A stretch of 26,593 nt of DNA from Welwitschia mirabilis (taxonomy: Eukaryota > Gnetophyta > Gnetopsida > Welwitschiales), in NCBI GenBank assembly GCA_051453625.1, contig JBOZIK010000001.1:28508740-28535332 (forward strand), written 5' to 3'. Below are positions 1-11,598 of this stretch, one piece after another. Below the pieces are notes generated by a model. It ran no database searches. It saw nothing but the letters and a program-made list of their open reading frames with translations, and was not told where the DNA came from. Position numbers and translations under genes: made by a program. The stretch's first letter is position 1. Each line of letters begins with the position of its first letter.

Positions 1-44
<44 letters not shown>
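1..44. repeat. (GA)n microsatellite, cut by window edge
   Basis: This is an uninterrupted GA dinucleotide run of 22 units starting at the first base, so its true length is unknown. It ends abruptly into AT-rich sequence. Confidence 0.97.
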
Positions 45-47
<3 letters not shown>

Positions 48-1183
48 GAAAATAAGATTTATGTAGTTATTAAATAAAGTAAGTGGTATAGATTTAAGTA
101 AGACTTTAGGAAAGGAAGTAATGATATAAAGAGATGAATTAAGGATGATATGTTATTTCTTTTAATGTCCTTTCTTATTTGATCTATGATTTTATTAGAA
201 TGTAATCCATGCATTAGATTGTTAATTTTTCTTATTCTTTTTAGGACATACACATTTATTAGCTTTGTATCTTGACATGATGAGTTAGTTATTATAACTA
301 TATTTGGTTAATAAAATATAATATGGCTTAATATCTAATTACAAATTATTCAATGATGCATACTAATAATGGTAATTATTTTATTTAAAATCCTTCTAAA
401 AGAGCATGATGACATATGGAATGGTTTACTTTGAGTTTTTATTTAGATTCTTGTAAGATATTTTATTCATGATTTGTCTCATTATTTTTCATTCATTTAT
501 GATAGGTCTTAATGCATCTATATCTATGATCCAATAAAATGTAGAGATATAGATTTGATATTGTTATCCAATTTAGGTTATCTATTTCTATACTCACTAT
601 ACAAGGTTATAAAAGGAGAGTTTGCTATGTCCTAGCCTTCAGAAAAAGCATATATGAATGATTTATGTTGCAATATCAATCTTCATGACTAAGAGGTAAT
701 AATTTATTCAAAGGAAGGGCTCTATTAAGGATCAAGTACTTCATTGAGATCAAACATATGTGTTTATTCTATGATACGTGCTTATAGATAGCTAACTAGA
801 AAAAGATCAATTACATAAATGAGAGATCATATTTTATCTAATGGCAATGGACCTTATAAAGAGGTAACTGTACATAGCCAATATACTAATGATGGTATGA
901 TATACATAGGAAATATTAATGATAACAAATCATGTAGTTAACTAGTGGATTGTGTACCCCATGATGACATTATACAAGGTTTATTTACATGGCTTATGTG
1001 TGATCACAATATTGGCCAAGATAATCTTAGTATTACTAGCATATAGAATTATGAGGTTAGTGATTATGGCATCATATCAATGGTTGATGGGTGGTCATGT
1101 TGGAGATTCATAGGATATTATATTAGCTGTTTCTTATATGTTGTATTAGTAGTTGTGGATGTATATATATACACAGACATATC
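45..1183. other. AT-rich intergenic flank, no gene seen
   Basis: I see no coding region, RNA gene or recognisable transposon domain on either strand. Reading frames are short and closed by stops every few dozen codons. It lies outside element A and could be host intergenic DNA or a very old unrecognised repeat; nothing in it decides between these. Confidence 0.5.
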
Positions 1184-1320
<137 letters not shown>

Positions 1321-1612
1321 TATGATGTTTATGTGAATTTTGTGATTTCATTAAAACTAGCATTTTATTTGCATGCTTTCTCATATTGATATAAATCATA
1401 TAGATCCATCATACACTCATGTGTATTGGTGATGATAGAAATAAGGTACAAGATAGAACTACATGGGGTTTGAGTTTCTCTAAATAATGATACATAGCTA
1501 TGGTTGCTTGTTGTAGGTTACTTAAATCCTTAACCTAATACTGGTTTGAAACATATTTTTTCATTTGTATGATTATATTAATCCTTTTTGTATATTAATT
1601 TGAATTATGTAT
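1321..1612. other. AT-rich flank of element A
   Basis: There is no gene here. The last five bases before the LTR of element A (1608-1612, TGTAT) would be one copy of A's target duplication. The other copy lies beyond the right edge of the window, so this cannot be checked here. Confidence 0.45.
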
Positions 1613-2877
1613 TATTACAGTGCATATTCATGTAAATGTTATATCCTTAAACAAGTCCTAAAAATCATCAATATATATATATTACATAAATGATACACTA
1701 ATATAGATGAGAGTAATCCAAATGTTGTAATTCCTTCAAGGCACATGTGAGAAGAAAGAGAATTAATTTCAAAAATGAAATACTTATACAATCTCTAAGT
1801 AGAAGAATAATAATGCAAAATAACAACACAAATAAATACACTATGAAAATGAGATCCAAGTTATATTCTAAATGCAACATCTATTTGATTACCAAATCAT
1901 CCTAGCATAGAGATTATCTCTACATAACCTATATCAATCAAGGAAATACATCACTAGATCAAAATCAACCTAATCTATCAAGTGCATTGAATAGAATAAG
2001 AAAACAATGTAAAGTTAATCTATGAAATGAAATGCAATACACCTAAACTAATAATGTCAACCTTAACAAAGGTTACCCTCATAATATATATTATAGATGA
2101 AGCTATTACAAAATTATAAGTAACATAAACCATGGGAATATGGACATAACAAAAAGTATGAAAAGAAAAATAGAGTTTTAATTAAGTCAAATCAACATCT
2201 GTGTTACAAAGAAGCATCACCTTAATGAAGGATACATAGCCAAATACTAAGGAAGACATCTCTTTCTATAACAATAAGAAATGGATATCATACTATTTAA
2301 TTTCTTATCATGAGAATTTTTTGGTATTAAAGAAGATAAAGTTAGAGCTAAGAATAAAGGAGGTATTTATTACAATAACAGACTCTAAAATTAACAAATA
2401 CTAATAGATGTGAAAAAATCATAGTAACTACACAAGAAGGCATAAGACACATGGTAAAAGTTTATTGAAGTTTGGTAAAGCATTATTTTTGTTGTCATCC
2501 TATCGATTATCTAGATGCCACAACAGATAATGCCACATCATACATGATCCACATTAGCTACTAGATTAGTCCAATAAGTGTCGTAATTAACATGAGTTCT
2601 TTTATCATCTATGCTATTACCTAGATGATAAGGTGAATGATGGGTTTTATAAAGCTATTTATTATTTTAGATTAACCTTTTTGATTACAAGATTTTTCCT
2701 TTAAATAAAAAGTATTATAAATTTCTTCAAATGTTTTCACATGTAATGAAAATTACATGTGTCTATAATATTTTTCTTATATTTCCATTATTATTGAAAC
2801 TCATAATAAACCTATTTAACATCCTATAAAAATACTCAAAATACCTTATCAAATACATACGATTTAGTAGCACAACA
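1613..2877 (-). repeat. 3' LTR of element A (Athila-like Ty3/gypsy)
   Basis: The first part (1613 to about 1907) matches 23351-23642 with scattered substitutions, including a shared stretch around 1755-1805, which identifies a pair of LTRs. Its right end, ...GCACAACA, abuts a purine-rich tract on the minus strand, as a 3' LTR should. The outer terminus reads TA where the partner reads TG, a G-to-A change. A TATA-like ATAAATACC on the minus strand lies at 2361-2370, the same place relative to the end as in element B. Two copies of the dispersed TCATC/GATGA motif lie in U3 at about 2491 and 2601. The length of 1265 bp fits Athila-like LTRs. Confidence 0.85.
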
Positions 2878-2892
2878 TTATCCCCCACTTAG
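2878..2892 (-). other. polypurine tract of element A
   Basis: On the minus strand this reads CTAAGTGGGGGATAA, directly next to the 3' LTR. That is the position and composition of the plus-strand DNA primer of LTR retrotransposons. Element B has a related tract, GTAAGTAGAGGGATA, at the same place. Confidence 0.8.
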
Positions 2893-3439
2893 CCTATCAA
2901 TCCTTGACAAAATTAAGTGAATAACCATAATTACGAGCCAAAGTTGACTAAAGATAAATCAATTAGAGAACTATGAGATAAACTCAAAAATAATTCTATA
3001 AAACTTACAATGCAAAATAGAAATGTCAAAAATAGATAATTGAACATTTAACGTATGCAATGTAAGTGGCCATATTATCATCATAATAGTCATCTAAATG
3101 ACTAAAGGAATAACAAGCTCAAAAATTATTTGGTAAAAATAGAATGTTGTGAAACATTTTTTGAAAGACAAACATTAAAATGTATCAATTATTCACATCC
3201 CTCCACTTAAATGTATAGCAGATATTGAAAAATTATCATGTATAATTAAAAAAAATATTTATCATGAAATGTCAAAAATAATATATAAAAGATGTGCATA
3301 ATATCTCAGCAAAAAAAATATACACCATTATAATACTCAAAAAATAATATGTCTATATAAAAATCATGCGTTTTTATATAATATATGAAGGAAAGATATA
3401 TAAAATAATAAATCACTCCCCTCATTATGCTAAAATAAA
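2893..3439 (-). other. element A 3' untranslated region
   Basis: AT-rich sequence between the polypurine tract and the possible third ORF. It carries one copy of the dispersed motif at about 3073-3115 (TTATCATCATAATAGTCATC then AAATGACTAAAGG). No coding signal is visible. Confidence 0.5.
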
Positions 3440-4210
3440 TTCCCAATGCACAATAGGCTCAAATGTAAGTTGAGAAGAAGGAGGGTGCTTAGGATCTACA
3501 GGGAAATGATGATCAAGTGATGTTGTAATCGAACATGCTATCTTGTCTTCTTGTACTCTAACTACCCCTAGGAGATTAAAAATTATACCATGTTCATTGC
3601 ATAGTATGAACTATCACATATTAGTTACATACTTCTTAGTGTGCTAAGCTAAAGTCTAAAGATGTTCAGATTAGGTCTCTCTGCCTTTCTTAGTGTCTAA
3701 ATGCCCATGTTCTATAGATAATGAGCTAAAGTATGAATATGCATGAGTCTCTGATCACCCACAGGCTCAAATATACTAAAGCATCTAAACATAGCTAAAA
3801 GGAGGCAAGGATATCCTAGAGTTTATAACTGTCATGCCTTAGTCATGATCCTAATTCTCTTCCAAATACATGTCAATAAGTCCATCTACTCTTCCTACTT
3901 TAATACTAGTAGCATCTGAAGGTAAGCAATCATGACATGACTATCATAAAATAAAGGGATAACACTATAATCAATAGTTTGTAAAGAATTCAACAAGAAG
4001 GTGATAACTGTATCATTAAAACTTCCCACCTCTTAGAAGTCAGGTCAGTTGATATGTCTAGTACTGCACTATAAATATAATGCTCCTCTATTGCATCAAC
4101 TGAGTAAATATGTATACTTATAATACCATTTATATTAGTAATAGTAGTAATGTAGCTCAAAAGAATTGATATCTCATGGTTATGAATGATAGCAATAATC
4201 ATATTAACAA
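3440..4210 (-). pseudogene. possible env-position third ORF relic of element A
   Basis: This lies 3' of integrase, where Athila elements carry an extra ORF often called env-like. On the minus strand the base composition is less AT-rich than around it, and several short open stretches join across frames. One 70-residue stretch (3990-4202) ends in LTSKRWEVLMIQLSPSC. It is followed in another frame by LVEFFTNY, reminiscent of the W-E-x-L ... LVREFYAN wording of the large plant retrotransposon ORF family annotated as putative plant transposon protein. Stops and frameshifts are frequent, so it cannot be expressed. Element B has no room for an equivalent. The family assignment is by memory of short motifs and is weak; it could instead be a captured non-retroviral fragment. 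Confidence 0.35.
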
Positions 4211-6830
4211 GTTAGTCATAAGAATTGAAACACGTCTCTATATGTATAGAGCTTTAAAAACTCTCTGGTCTCCAACATGTAATATGTATCATGTGAATTT
4301 ATAATTAATTATAGCTATATATCCATTAGTATCTAATCCATATTTATCTCCAATCAACTCATGAATCACTAAAATGTCTGTCTACTTAAATGAATACTAT
4401 TTGAATTGAGACAGTTTGAGACTAGCAAAGTGGAGTGTGAACTAACTCTACTTGCTTAATCTCTAGTGGTAATAATTGGCTTACCTTCTACTCTATTACC
4501 TTTTACTCTACCTTAAACTATCTTACTTGACATGTGTATGACCTAATTAGTAATAAACATGAGATCAAATGAAGATAACTAAAATGTACCTCGTGCAAAC
4601 TTTAAATGATCTCATAAATTGGTCGTTTCCCATTTCCCTTTCTAAAGAGTATTGATATGTATCATGTTATCTAATCATGCAAAGAAAAATGCAAAATGTG
4701 AGAACACATCAAAATGTGTAAAACTAGTGGGCCCCAAAGAAGGTAAAAAATGAAAGTAGTTAAATAAAAAATCTAATCTCGTAGAATCATAGAGATTATT
4801 GTACTGATAAATTTCCCCTAAAGGACTACTTAATTTTGGCTTGTAGTTTTCAAAATAATTAGGGTTAAAGCTAAAAACCTAATTCTACCTTATAAAGTAC
4901 ACAATTTCATAAAGCTCATAAAACATGTGGTGAAAATTGGATCTATAAGTATCAAATTAAAGAACATGAAAAATTGAATGATATATATGAAAACTACATG
5001 CTAAAAGACTTAAAAATGGGACAAAAAATTAAAAATAATGAGGGATAGAAAGACATACCTCATTTTAAAAAAATTCTTTCAAAACTTACTATCTGATGTA
5101 CTAATCAGATGGGGGAAATTTAAAATGTCAGTAGGCACTAGAGTGATAGTTATCTCTCAAAGGAATAAAGGAAAATTATAGATAAATGGGGAAAAATAAT
5201 TGAAGAAGAAGAATCACAACCATAATTTTATCATACTATCATCTAGTTATGTTATCTAAATGACAGCCTAGGATAACTCTTAGAAAGATGTCATCTATTG
5301 TTTGTCATATCATCTGGATGACCTATGGATAATAAAACTTTAAAAAGTTTTAGAAACATAAAAATATTAGCTAAATAAGTTAGGCTTAAATACTAGCATG
5401 AACATATTATATTTTATCAAAAAACTCAAAAAATAGTAAATGATGAAGAATCATGATGAATGAGGATAATTAAGAATTCTCAAAGGAATCAAAAGATAGG
5501 GTGATAAAAAATGCACTAGGTAAGATGAAGCCTAATAAAGAAACAAAAAAAATGTACCCAAACTTAAAATATAATCATGAAAATATGTAAAACTCTAAAA
5601 AACGCAAAGAAATATCATAAAAATTATAAATAAATCATCTAAGAGTAAGAGAAGATCATATAATTATAATGCTAAAAGGAAGTTAACATTTATTGATAAA
5701 ACAACACAAGTGAAAAAAATAATAACAATAAAATTTTTGAATAATAAAGTTCTATAAATGATGATTAAAAAGTATAGAAAATACTTTAAAATTATAAACT
5801 AAGGAACCAAAGTAAAATATAATGAAAATGGATACTAGGACTATGAAGAAGATAGCTTACCTATCCTAAATTCTAACCAAGTAAATTCCTTCAAAAGACA
5901 TCATAAACCCACCTAAATAAAGATGCATAGTAAAATGTATTAAATCTATAAAGTTCCATTTGAAAATAGCAGTGATTATAATAACACCAAAGATCAAGTG
6001 CTCAAAACAATGAATGATAAGATCAAAAGCTCTTAAAAAATGATCTTAACCATTCACACCTCAAAATACATTTGAATCCTCAGAAGTAAAATGATCATGT
6101 GGGAATTCTAATAGTTTAAAAAATAAGAAATGCATCTAATAATACTAAGAACACCATTGATTCCATATTATTAAAGTTTTATTACTACTTTTCATATTGA
6201 GGGGAGTGCATCCACAATTAGAGAAGTAAAGACCTATGAAGCATGGCAAATTGATCCCTACTAGAGTTCCCGTAGCTAACTACATTAATAAAGGTTCCTT
6301 TTAAACAAATTCACTTTAGTATAATAGGACATCATGGTAACCATGTATTTTAGCATATATATAATAGATAATAGTAATTATTCTCTTTTTATTTTTCTTT
6401 TTTTTTTTTGTACACAAATAATTCCCACATGATCACACATTCAAAAAGATGAAGGTAAGAAGTAAAATAAAAGATTAAAAAAAACACATCTAAATAACTA
6501 AAAACCTTACATTGTTGAAAATAAAAATAAGAACCAAGGTATATTCATTTAAAGTAAAGCTCATAGACATGTGAATGTATTAAAATTAGGTGTATCTAAT
6601 ATTATCACTATAAAAATTCCCAAGTATAAATATTATTTATGGAAGCTTTATAAATTCACACTGCAACATAAATACATAAGTCAAGTTAAAGCTAATCAAG
6701 TGATATCATAACATTTACTAAATAATAAGCTAAGAGAAAATTTAGATAATGATAAAGGGGGAGTCCTTCCCATTGAGGAAAACCTTCAAAATAATTGTTT
6801 CTATCATGTTTAAGGTTGTATCAAAAAGTT
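4211..6830 (-). other. element A long 3' region, noncoding in its conserved part
   Basis: From about 5400 this matches element B 13700-14930 in order. For example, 5950-6000 matches 14195-14245, and 6195-6430 matches 14397-14615, each across a block including GGACATCAT, a T-rich tract and CACATGATCA. The block is conserved between two separate elements yet has no open frame, so it is probably a functional 3' region of the family. Two dispersed motif copies lie at about 5237-5278 and 5288-5333. The part 4211-5100 has no match in B and may belong to the third ORF. Confidence 0.6.
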
Positions 6831-6839
6831 TTTAATATA

Positions 6840-7950
6840 TTTATAATCTTTTTCCATTAACTTTTTAAATCTTCTTAGTGTCAAAGTCATAAATCTCAAC
6901 ATAGCCATTAGAATTTTCTTTCTTTATAATATAAGAACATAACCATTTATAGGTCAACTTGTAATGTAAAAGATGTACTCTAGTGTTGTATAAAAGAATA
7001 AGTTAGCTAGGTTTAAACTTTTTATGAAGTAATTTTTTTTATCATGCATAAACTTATCTTTGTAAATGTATTGATGACATATAGCATGTGTATATTTTTT
7101 AGATAAATGATTAAGTTGAGATAATCTATTTTTAATATTTTTGTAAAGGTCTACAAGATTAAGTTAATAAGAGAATTATAAGAGTTATAACACACATCAA
7201 CTAGTAAAACACAAACTTTTTTGTACACAAGTTCATAAGGTAAAAAAAAGAGAATTATATCAAGTAGTATGGTAATCTTAAAGAACATAACTAATTTTAA
7301 AAGACCAAGATTTCTTATTAATAGAGATAGATTTTTAAATAATTTTATTAATTTATTTATTTACATTTTTATCTTAACCATTAATTTGTGGATGATAAGA
7401 ACAAGTTGCTCTATGTTTAATTATAATGAATAAAAGAAGTTTCTTAAAACATTTATTAATTAAATAAGTTTTATAATCATTAATGATAATTATAGGAAAA
7501 GAAAACATTAAAAAATATGAGTTCTAATAGAAGTACAAATAGTTTAGATATCATTCATAATAGTAATAATAACTTTATCTCATTTAATAACATAATTAAC
7601 AAACATTGAATTGTATTATTATCATTAGAAGTTGGCTTAATAGGGCCTATAAAATTAATTTTCTAATAATCCAAAGGTTTACATTTAAGAATATCTTTAA
7701 GAAGTATATCATGAAAATGAATAAGGCTATCATAACATTGATAAAAATCACACCTTCTATTAAAATCGAAAAAGTCCTAAAAAAACTAGGCTAATAAAAA
7801 CTAGAATGAAGAATTTTCATTTCTATTTATTTTTTACTAAAATAATATCTACAAATATTGCCATGATAAAGATAGATAATGTTTAATATTTCCCATTCAA
7901 GCACACATTTTCTTATAATTTAATATTTTCACCTATAATAAAGATGTGAT
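6840..7950 (-). pseudogene. integrase relic of element A
   Basis: Minus-strand reading gives the DDE integrase in fragments. The first-Asp region reads INFIGPIKP near 7640-7665, where the family has DFIGP; the catalytic Asp is Asn. The second region, IIIIND, lies near 7475 and is followed by the YHPQ.NG block near 7400. The C-terminal end carries the KVNGKR-like ending near 6850, the usual close of Athila integrases. Stops and frameshifts interrupt every block. Order and spacing match the integrase of element B at 14990-16080. It would have joined retrotransposon cDNA to host DNA; it is now dead. Confidence 0.8.
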
Positions 7951-8212
7951 TCTATCCATTTGTTATCAGTTATTTTATGGAGAAAATACTTTCTTTAATT
8001 ATGAATATAATCTATGATGTCTTCATGGTAATAATATAATTAAATATGTTATCATACCAAGAAGGAGGATAAGTAGAAGATATGATAAAAAGTTATTCAT
8101 CTAGAAAAAAATCATCAATCATAAGATCATTAATAGAAGAAGAAAGAGATAACAAATGATCTACTATACTATTATGCTTTACTTCTTTATTAACAATGGT
8201 AAGAATAAATTC

Positions 8213-8497
8213 TTACATGAGAAGAATCCATCTAATGAGTCTAACACTAGAATCTTTCTTGATCATGAGGTATTTAATGGCTGCATGATTAGTATAATAA
8301 TTTGTATAAAAATCTAAAATATAGTATCTAAGAGTGTTAAGGAAAAAGATTATGACTAACATTTCTTTCTCAGTAGTAGTAAAATTTAATTGAGATTTTG
8401 ATAAAAACATTTTCATGCTTTTGTTCAAGAGCCCCATCCATGGCAATATTATAGCATCATATATTAACTCAAAATATTTATTACAATTAGGTCCCAT
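8213..8497 (-). pseudogene. RNase H domain relic of element A
   Basis: A 94-residue open stretch carries the Ty3/gypsy RNase H core: KYFELIYDA (first acid kept), LNFTTTEKEML (Glu kept), YTNHAAIKYL and KKDSSVRLIRWILL. The third motif is normally YTDHAAL, so an acidic residue has become Asn by a G-to-A change. The domain sits directly downstream of the RT relic in sense order, as in an intact pol. It is open only because it is short; flanking pol is full of stops. The assignment to RNase H is secure. Confidence 0.88.
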
Positions 8498-8559
8498 TAC
8501 AATAGGTACAAAAGAGATTTTATCTTTAATTACTTTAAAAGTAAGCTAAAAAGATTTAT

Positions 8560-9480
8560 TTCATTCAAATTTTATGTTTTTTAAGGTAACAATGAATGGA
8601 TTTATAAATGTTACTATAATCTTGAATAAAATTATGATAAAAACTATAGTAACTAAAGAAAAATTGAACTTGTTTTATATTTATTAGAGAAGTTATATTT
8701 TTAATGTGAGGGTCCATTCTAATCCTCTTACTAAAAATGTGATGATCTAAGACAATTCTATTATTAACAAAAAATAAAATCTTCTTTCAACTTAATAGGA
8801 TACTCTTAATGCATCTATGATAGACTTTCTCTAAAGTCTCTAAGATTTGTTTAGAATTTTAATCATAGATTGAGAAGTTATTTATAAAAATTTCAATTTA
8901 ATTTTATAACGTATTAAAAAATATATCCATCATTGGACTTTGAAAAGTACTAAGAGCATTAAAAAGTCCAAAAGAAATGCATCTAAAAGAAAACATTCCA
9001 AAAGGTAAAGTAAAAGTTATTTTTGCTTAATCCTCACTAGCTATACAGATCTAATTATAATTATCATACCCATCAAGAATGGAATAAAAGACATGTCCTT
9101 GGATTATATAAAGCATCTAATCAAGAAAAGATAAAGAGAAATATTCTTTCATTGTTACTTCATTTAGATTTTTTGAATTAATACACATTCTTGATTTTCC
9201 ACTTTTCAGAGGAACTACTAACAAAGGGCTAATTCACTCATTATCATATATGGCATAAATAATTATAGCATCCATTAATTTAATGATTTCATCTTTTATG
9301 ACTAATTTAAGGACTAGATTTAGTCTATGTTGGGGTTCAATAATAAGTGTTTCATTATTCTCAAGATAAATTCTATGTTAAACAATATAAGTAGGAATGA
9401 TTATTACATTTTTATGGGTATAAGCAAATGAATTGACCTTATAATTTAAAATTAAGATATAATTGATTATTATTGAGGGA
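8560..9480 (-). pseudogene. reverse transcriptase relic of element A
   Basis: On the minus strand the RT palm and fingers can be read in pieces. These are a VVPLKSGKSRMCI block near 9200, ILDGYDNYN near 9075, then TFTLPFGMFSFRCISFG and LFNALSTFQ at about 8950-9020. The active-site box reads FINNFS at 8877-8888 where the family has FMDDFS, so both catalytic aspartates are now asparagine. Stops occur between the blocks. Homology to B's RT at 16700-17640 is collinear. The enzyme copied element RNA into DNA; this copy is inactive. Confidence 0.85.
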
Positions 9481-9599
9481 AAATATTCTTATTTATTATC
9501 AACGATTTATTCTGACACAAAAAGATATATTTCAGTCCACTAGGTAAATCTTTTAGATTTAAATTTAGGATTGTAGTTTCTATTAATTTTTTTTTATCA

Positions 9600-9655
9600 G
9601 AGTTATTTATCATCTTAGGTCATTATTTAAATGATAAGGATGGACAACTTCTCTT
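9600..9655 (-). repeat. dispersed motif copy inside pol of element A
   Basis: TTATCATC ... GTCATTATTTAAATGATAAGG ATGGAC lies in the linker between protease and RT. It is at the same place as the B copy at 17812-17862, so it was present before the two families split or was conserved in both. Confidence 0.55.
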
Positions 9656-9979
9656 AAAATATAAAACCTCAACATTTTTTATATGTTGAACTTTTGCATA
9701 GATTATAGTTTTATTTTCTCCACTTTCCTAATCAAAATAGTCTATTCGTAAATGCTCATAGTTGAGTTGATCATCATCAAAAGCTTTTAAGTTCTTATTT
9801 CAGATGAATCATTATATGAAGTAGGTTTTTAAAGCATTAACTATCTCTCTTTAAGTGTACAATGTTGTAAAAATAGCATTGGCTTAATTTCTCCTTCAGT
9901 ATTCAACTTATCATCTAAGACCTTTTTAGAATTATAAAAACTCTAATTTTAAACATTTTGTTTTCTAAGTGACATTCCA

Positions 9980-10280
9980 TTATTTTAATTTTTGTATTAA
10001 TAATATAATAGACTATTGTACAAAATGCTCTACCTAGAAGTAGTGGATAAACTCTATTATCCTTAACTTCAATCATAATTATATCTACTAGATAGAATTA
10101 TTCTTTAATTTGTATCGTCAAATTTTTATTATCTCTAAAGATATCTCAATTAATGTTTTTGCTAATTTCGAGATAATATGTGTAGGCTTAATTCTACTTT
10201 TCAAATCAAGTCATTGATAAATGTGTAAAATCATAATGTTAGTATTGATTTTCTACCAATTAATTAAGGCTTCTTTATTC
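9980..10280 (-). pseudogene. aspartic protease relic of element A
   Basis: The C-terminal half is clear on the minus strand: VYPLLLGRAFCT near 10030, matching PLILGRPF-type endings of Athila proteases, preceded by a PxDIIMIEVKD-like stretch. The N-terminal active-site region near 10250 is scrambled by frameshifts and stops, so no DxG triad can be read with confidence. It lies between gag and RT as expected and aligns with B 18150-18430. Confidence 0.7.
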
Positions 10281-11598
10281 TTTTATTTCTTTCTAAAGTG
10301 ATATTAACTATTAGTACTCCTAGATCCTTAAATTTTATACATTTTTACAAAACCAAGTTGTTTATAGATTGAGATAGGAATATTCTACTAGGTATGGTTT
10401 ATTTTTGTTTCCTCCTTATTAAATATTTTTATAACTTAGAATATTTATGATTTTTTTACAAGAGTCTCTAAAATGATAAATTTATTTTCACATTTTATAT
10501 TAAGGCTTTAAAATGATCATCAAAGGTAGGATTGATATTTGATCTATCAAGATAAGTGTTAGTAAGTTTCTTTTCTTTATCTTGAAAAGTATTTTTCTTA
10601 TTAATCTTATCACTTAAAGGAGAAAGGAAAGTATGATTTTCTAATATTTCAATATCCTCTTTTTCTTCATCATTCTTATCATTTATAAAAGTTGAAATCT
10701 CATGGGTAGGAGGTGTTATTTCATTTTCATTTCTTGATATAATCTTATAGTATTTTCTTACTTTATTAATATTTGGTAAATGTTATAATGCAAGTGATCC
10801 CTATGGTCTTTGATTTGCAAGCATAGTTTGTTAAAAAACATTAATAAGATTTTCAATGTTCGAATTTATCTTCTCTTGAGATTTTTTAATTCATTAATGG
10901 AATTGATAAGTGAATCATTTTGATTTTGAGAATCTAATGTCTTGCTTGACAATTTGAGTTACATGATTGGAAGTTTGAGTTTTTTGTATTTGAAAGTTAA
11001 CATTATTAAATATATTTCTAAGTAGTTGAAAATTTAAATTATTTGCTTAAAAGTTCTTCAATTTATTTTCAGTTATTTTTGCTTCTAAAATCATTTGAAT
11101 ATATTTTTTCAATGTTACTATGAAATATTTAATGACATTTTTTTATTCTTTTTTTATTTTAACTTCCTTATTTTCTTGTTTTATTTATTTAAGATCTTTT
11201 ATGATTTGATCTACAATACCTTTTTCTTTAGATGTTGGTTTAGGTAATGTTTAACTTACTTTCATTAGTTATTCCAACAACCTCCATGTATTTTCTAAAA
11301 TGATATTCATTAAAATTTTACTACATGAAAAATTTATAAGTTATTTTATTTGGCTATTAAATTCATTATAGAAATAATCTACTAATTCGTCTTGAGTGAA
11401 TGCATTTATAGGATTAGAGTGTATTGTAATAACAAATCATTCATAAGTCAAGTCATAATCTTCATTATGTTTTATTGAATATTTGTTAGCTCTTTCTTTT
11501 TTTTCCCTAATTGATTTTTCACTAATAAATCTTTTTATAAAGGATTTTCAACTTGGTTCTATGTTTTTAAGATTTTATGAGGAATAGTTCTCAACCAT
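10281..11598 (-). pseudogene. gag relic of element A, 3' part, ending at B insertion
   Basis: This stretch aligns with element B 18450-19835, through shared blocks such as GACCCTTATGGTCTTTGAT (B 18953-18971; similar at A 10797-10815) and the 11225-11340 block matching B 19455-19570. It encodes degraded capsid/nucleocapsid sequence with many stops. The segment holding the zinc knuckle in B (19257-19298) has no evident counterpart here: A passes from about 11040 to about 11070 where B has roughly 130 bp more. The coding frame is broken at 11598 by insertion of B and resumes at 22319. Confidence 0.7.
11594..11598. repeat. target site duplication ACCAT, left copy of element B
   Basis: ACCAT precedes the outer end of B's left LTR and recurs at 22314-22318 after B's right LTR. 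Five-base duplication is typical of Ty3/gypsy integration. Confidence 0.85.

Noticed and set aside
7606-7794. Plus-strand 62-codon frame
   Set aside because: It is antisense to the integrase relic of element A and has no recognisable domain.
8213-8497. A free-standing RNase H-like gene
   Set aside because: It is flanked in order by RT and integrase relics of the same element and has lost an acidic residue; it is a fragment of pol.
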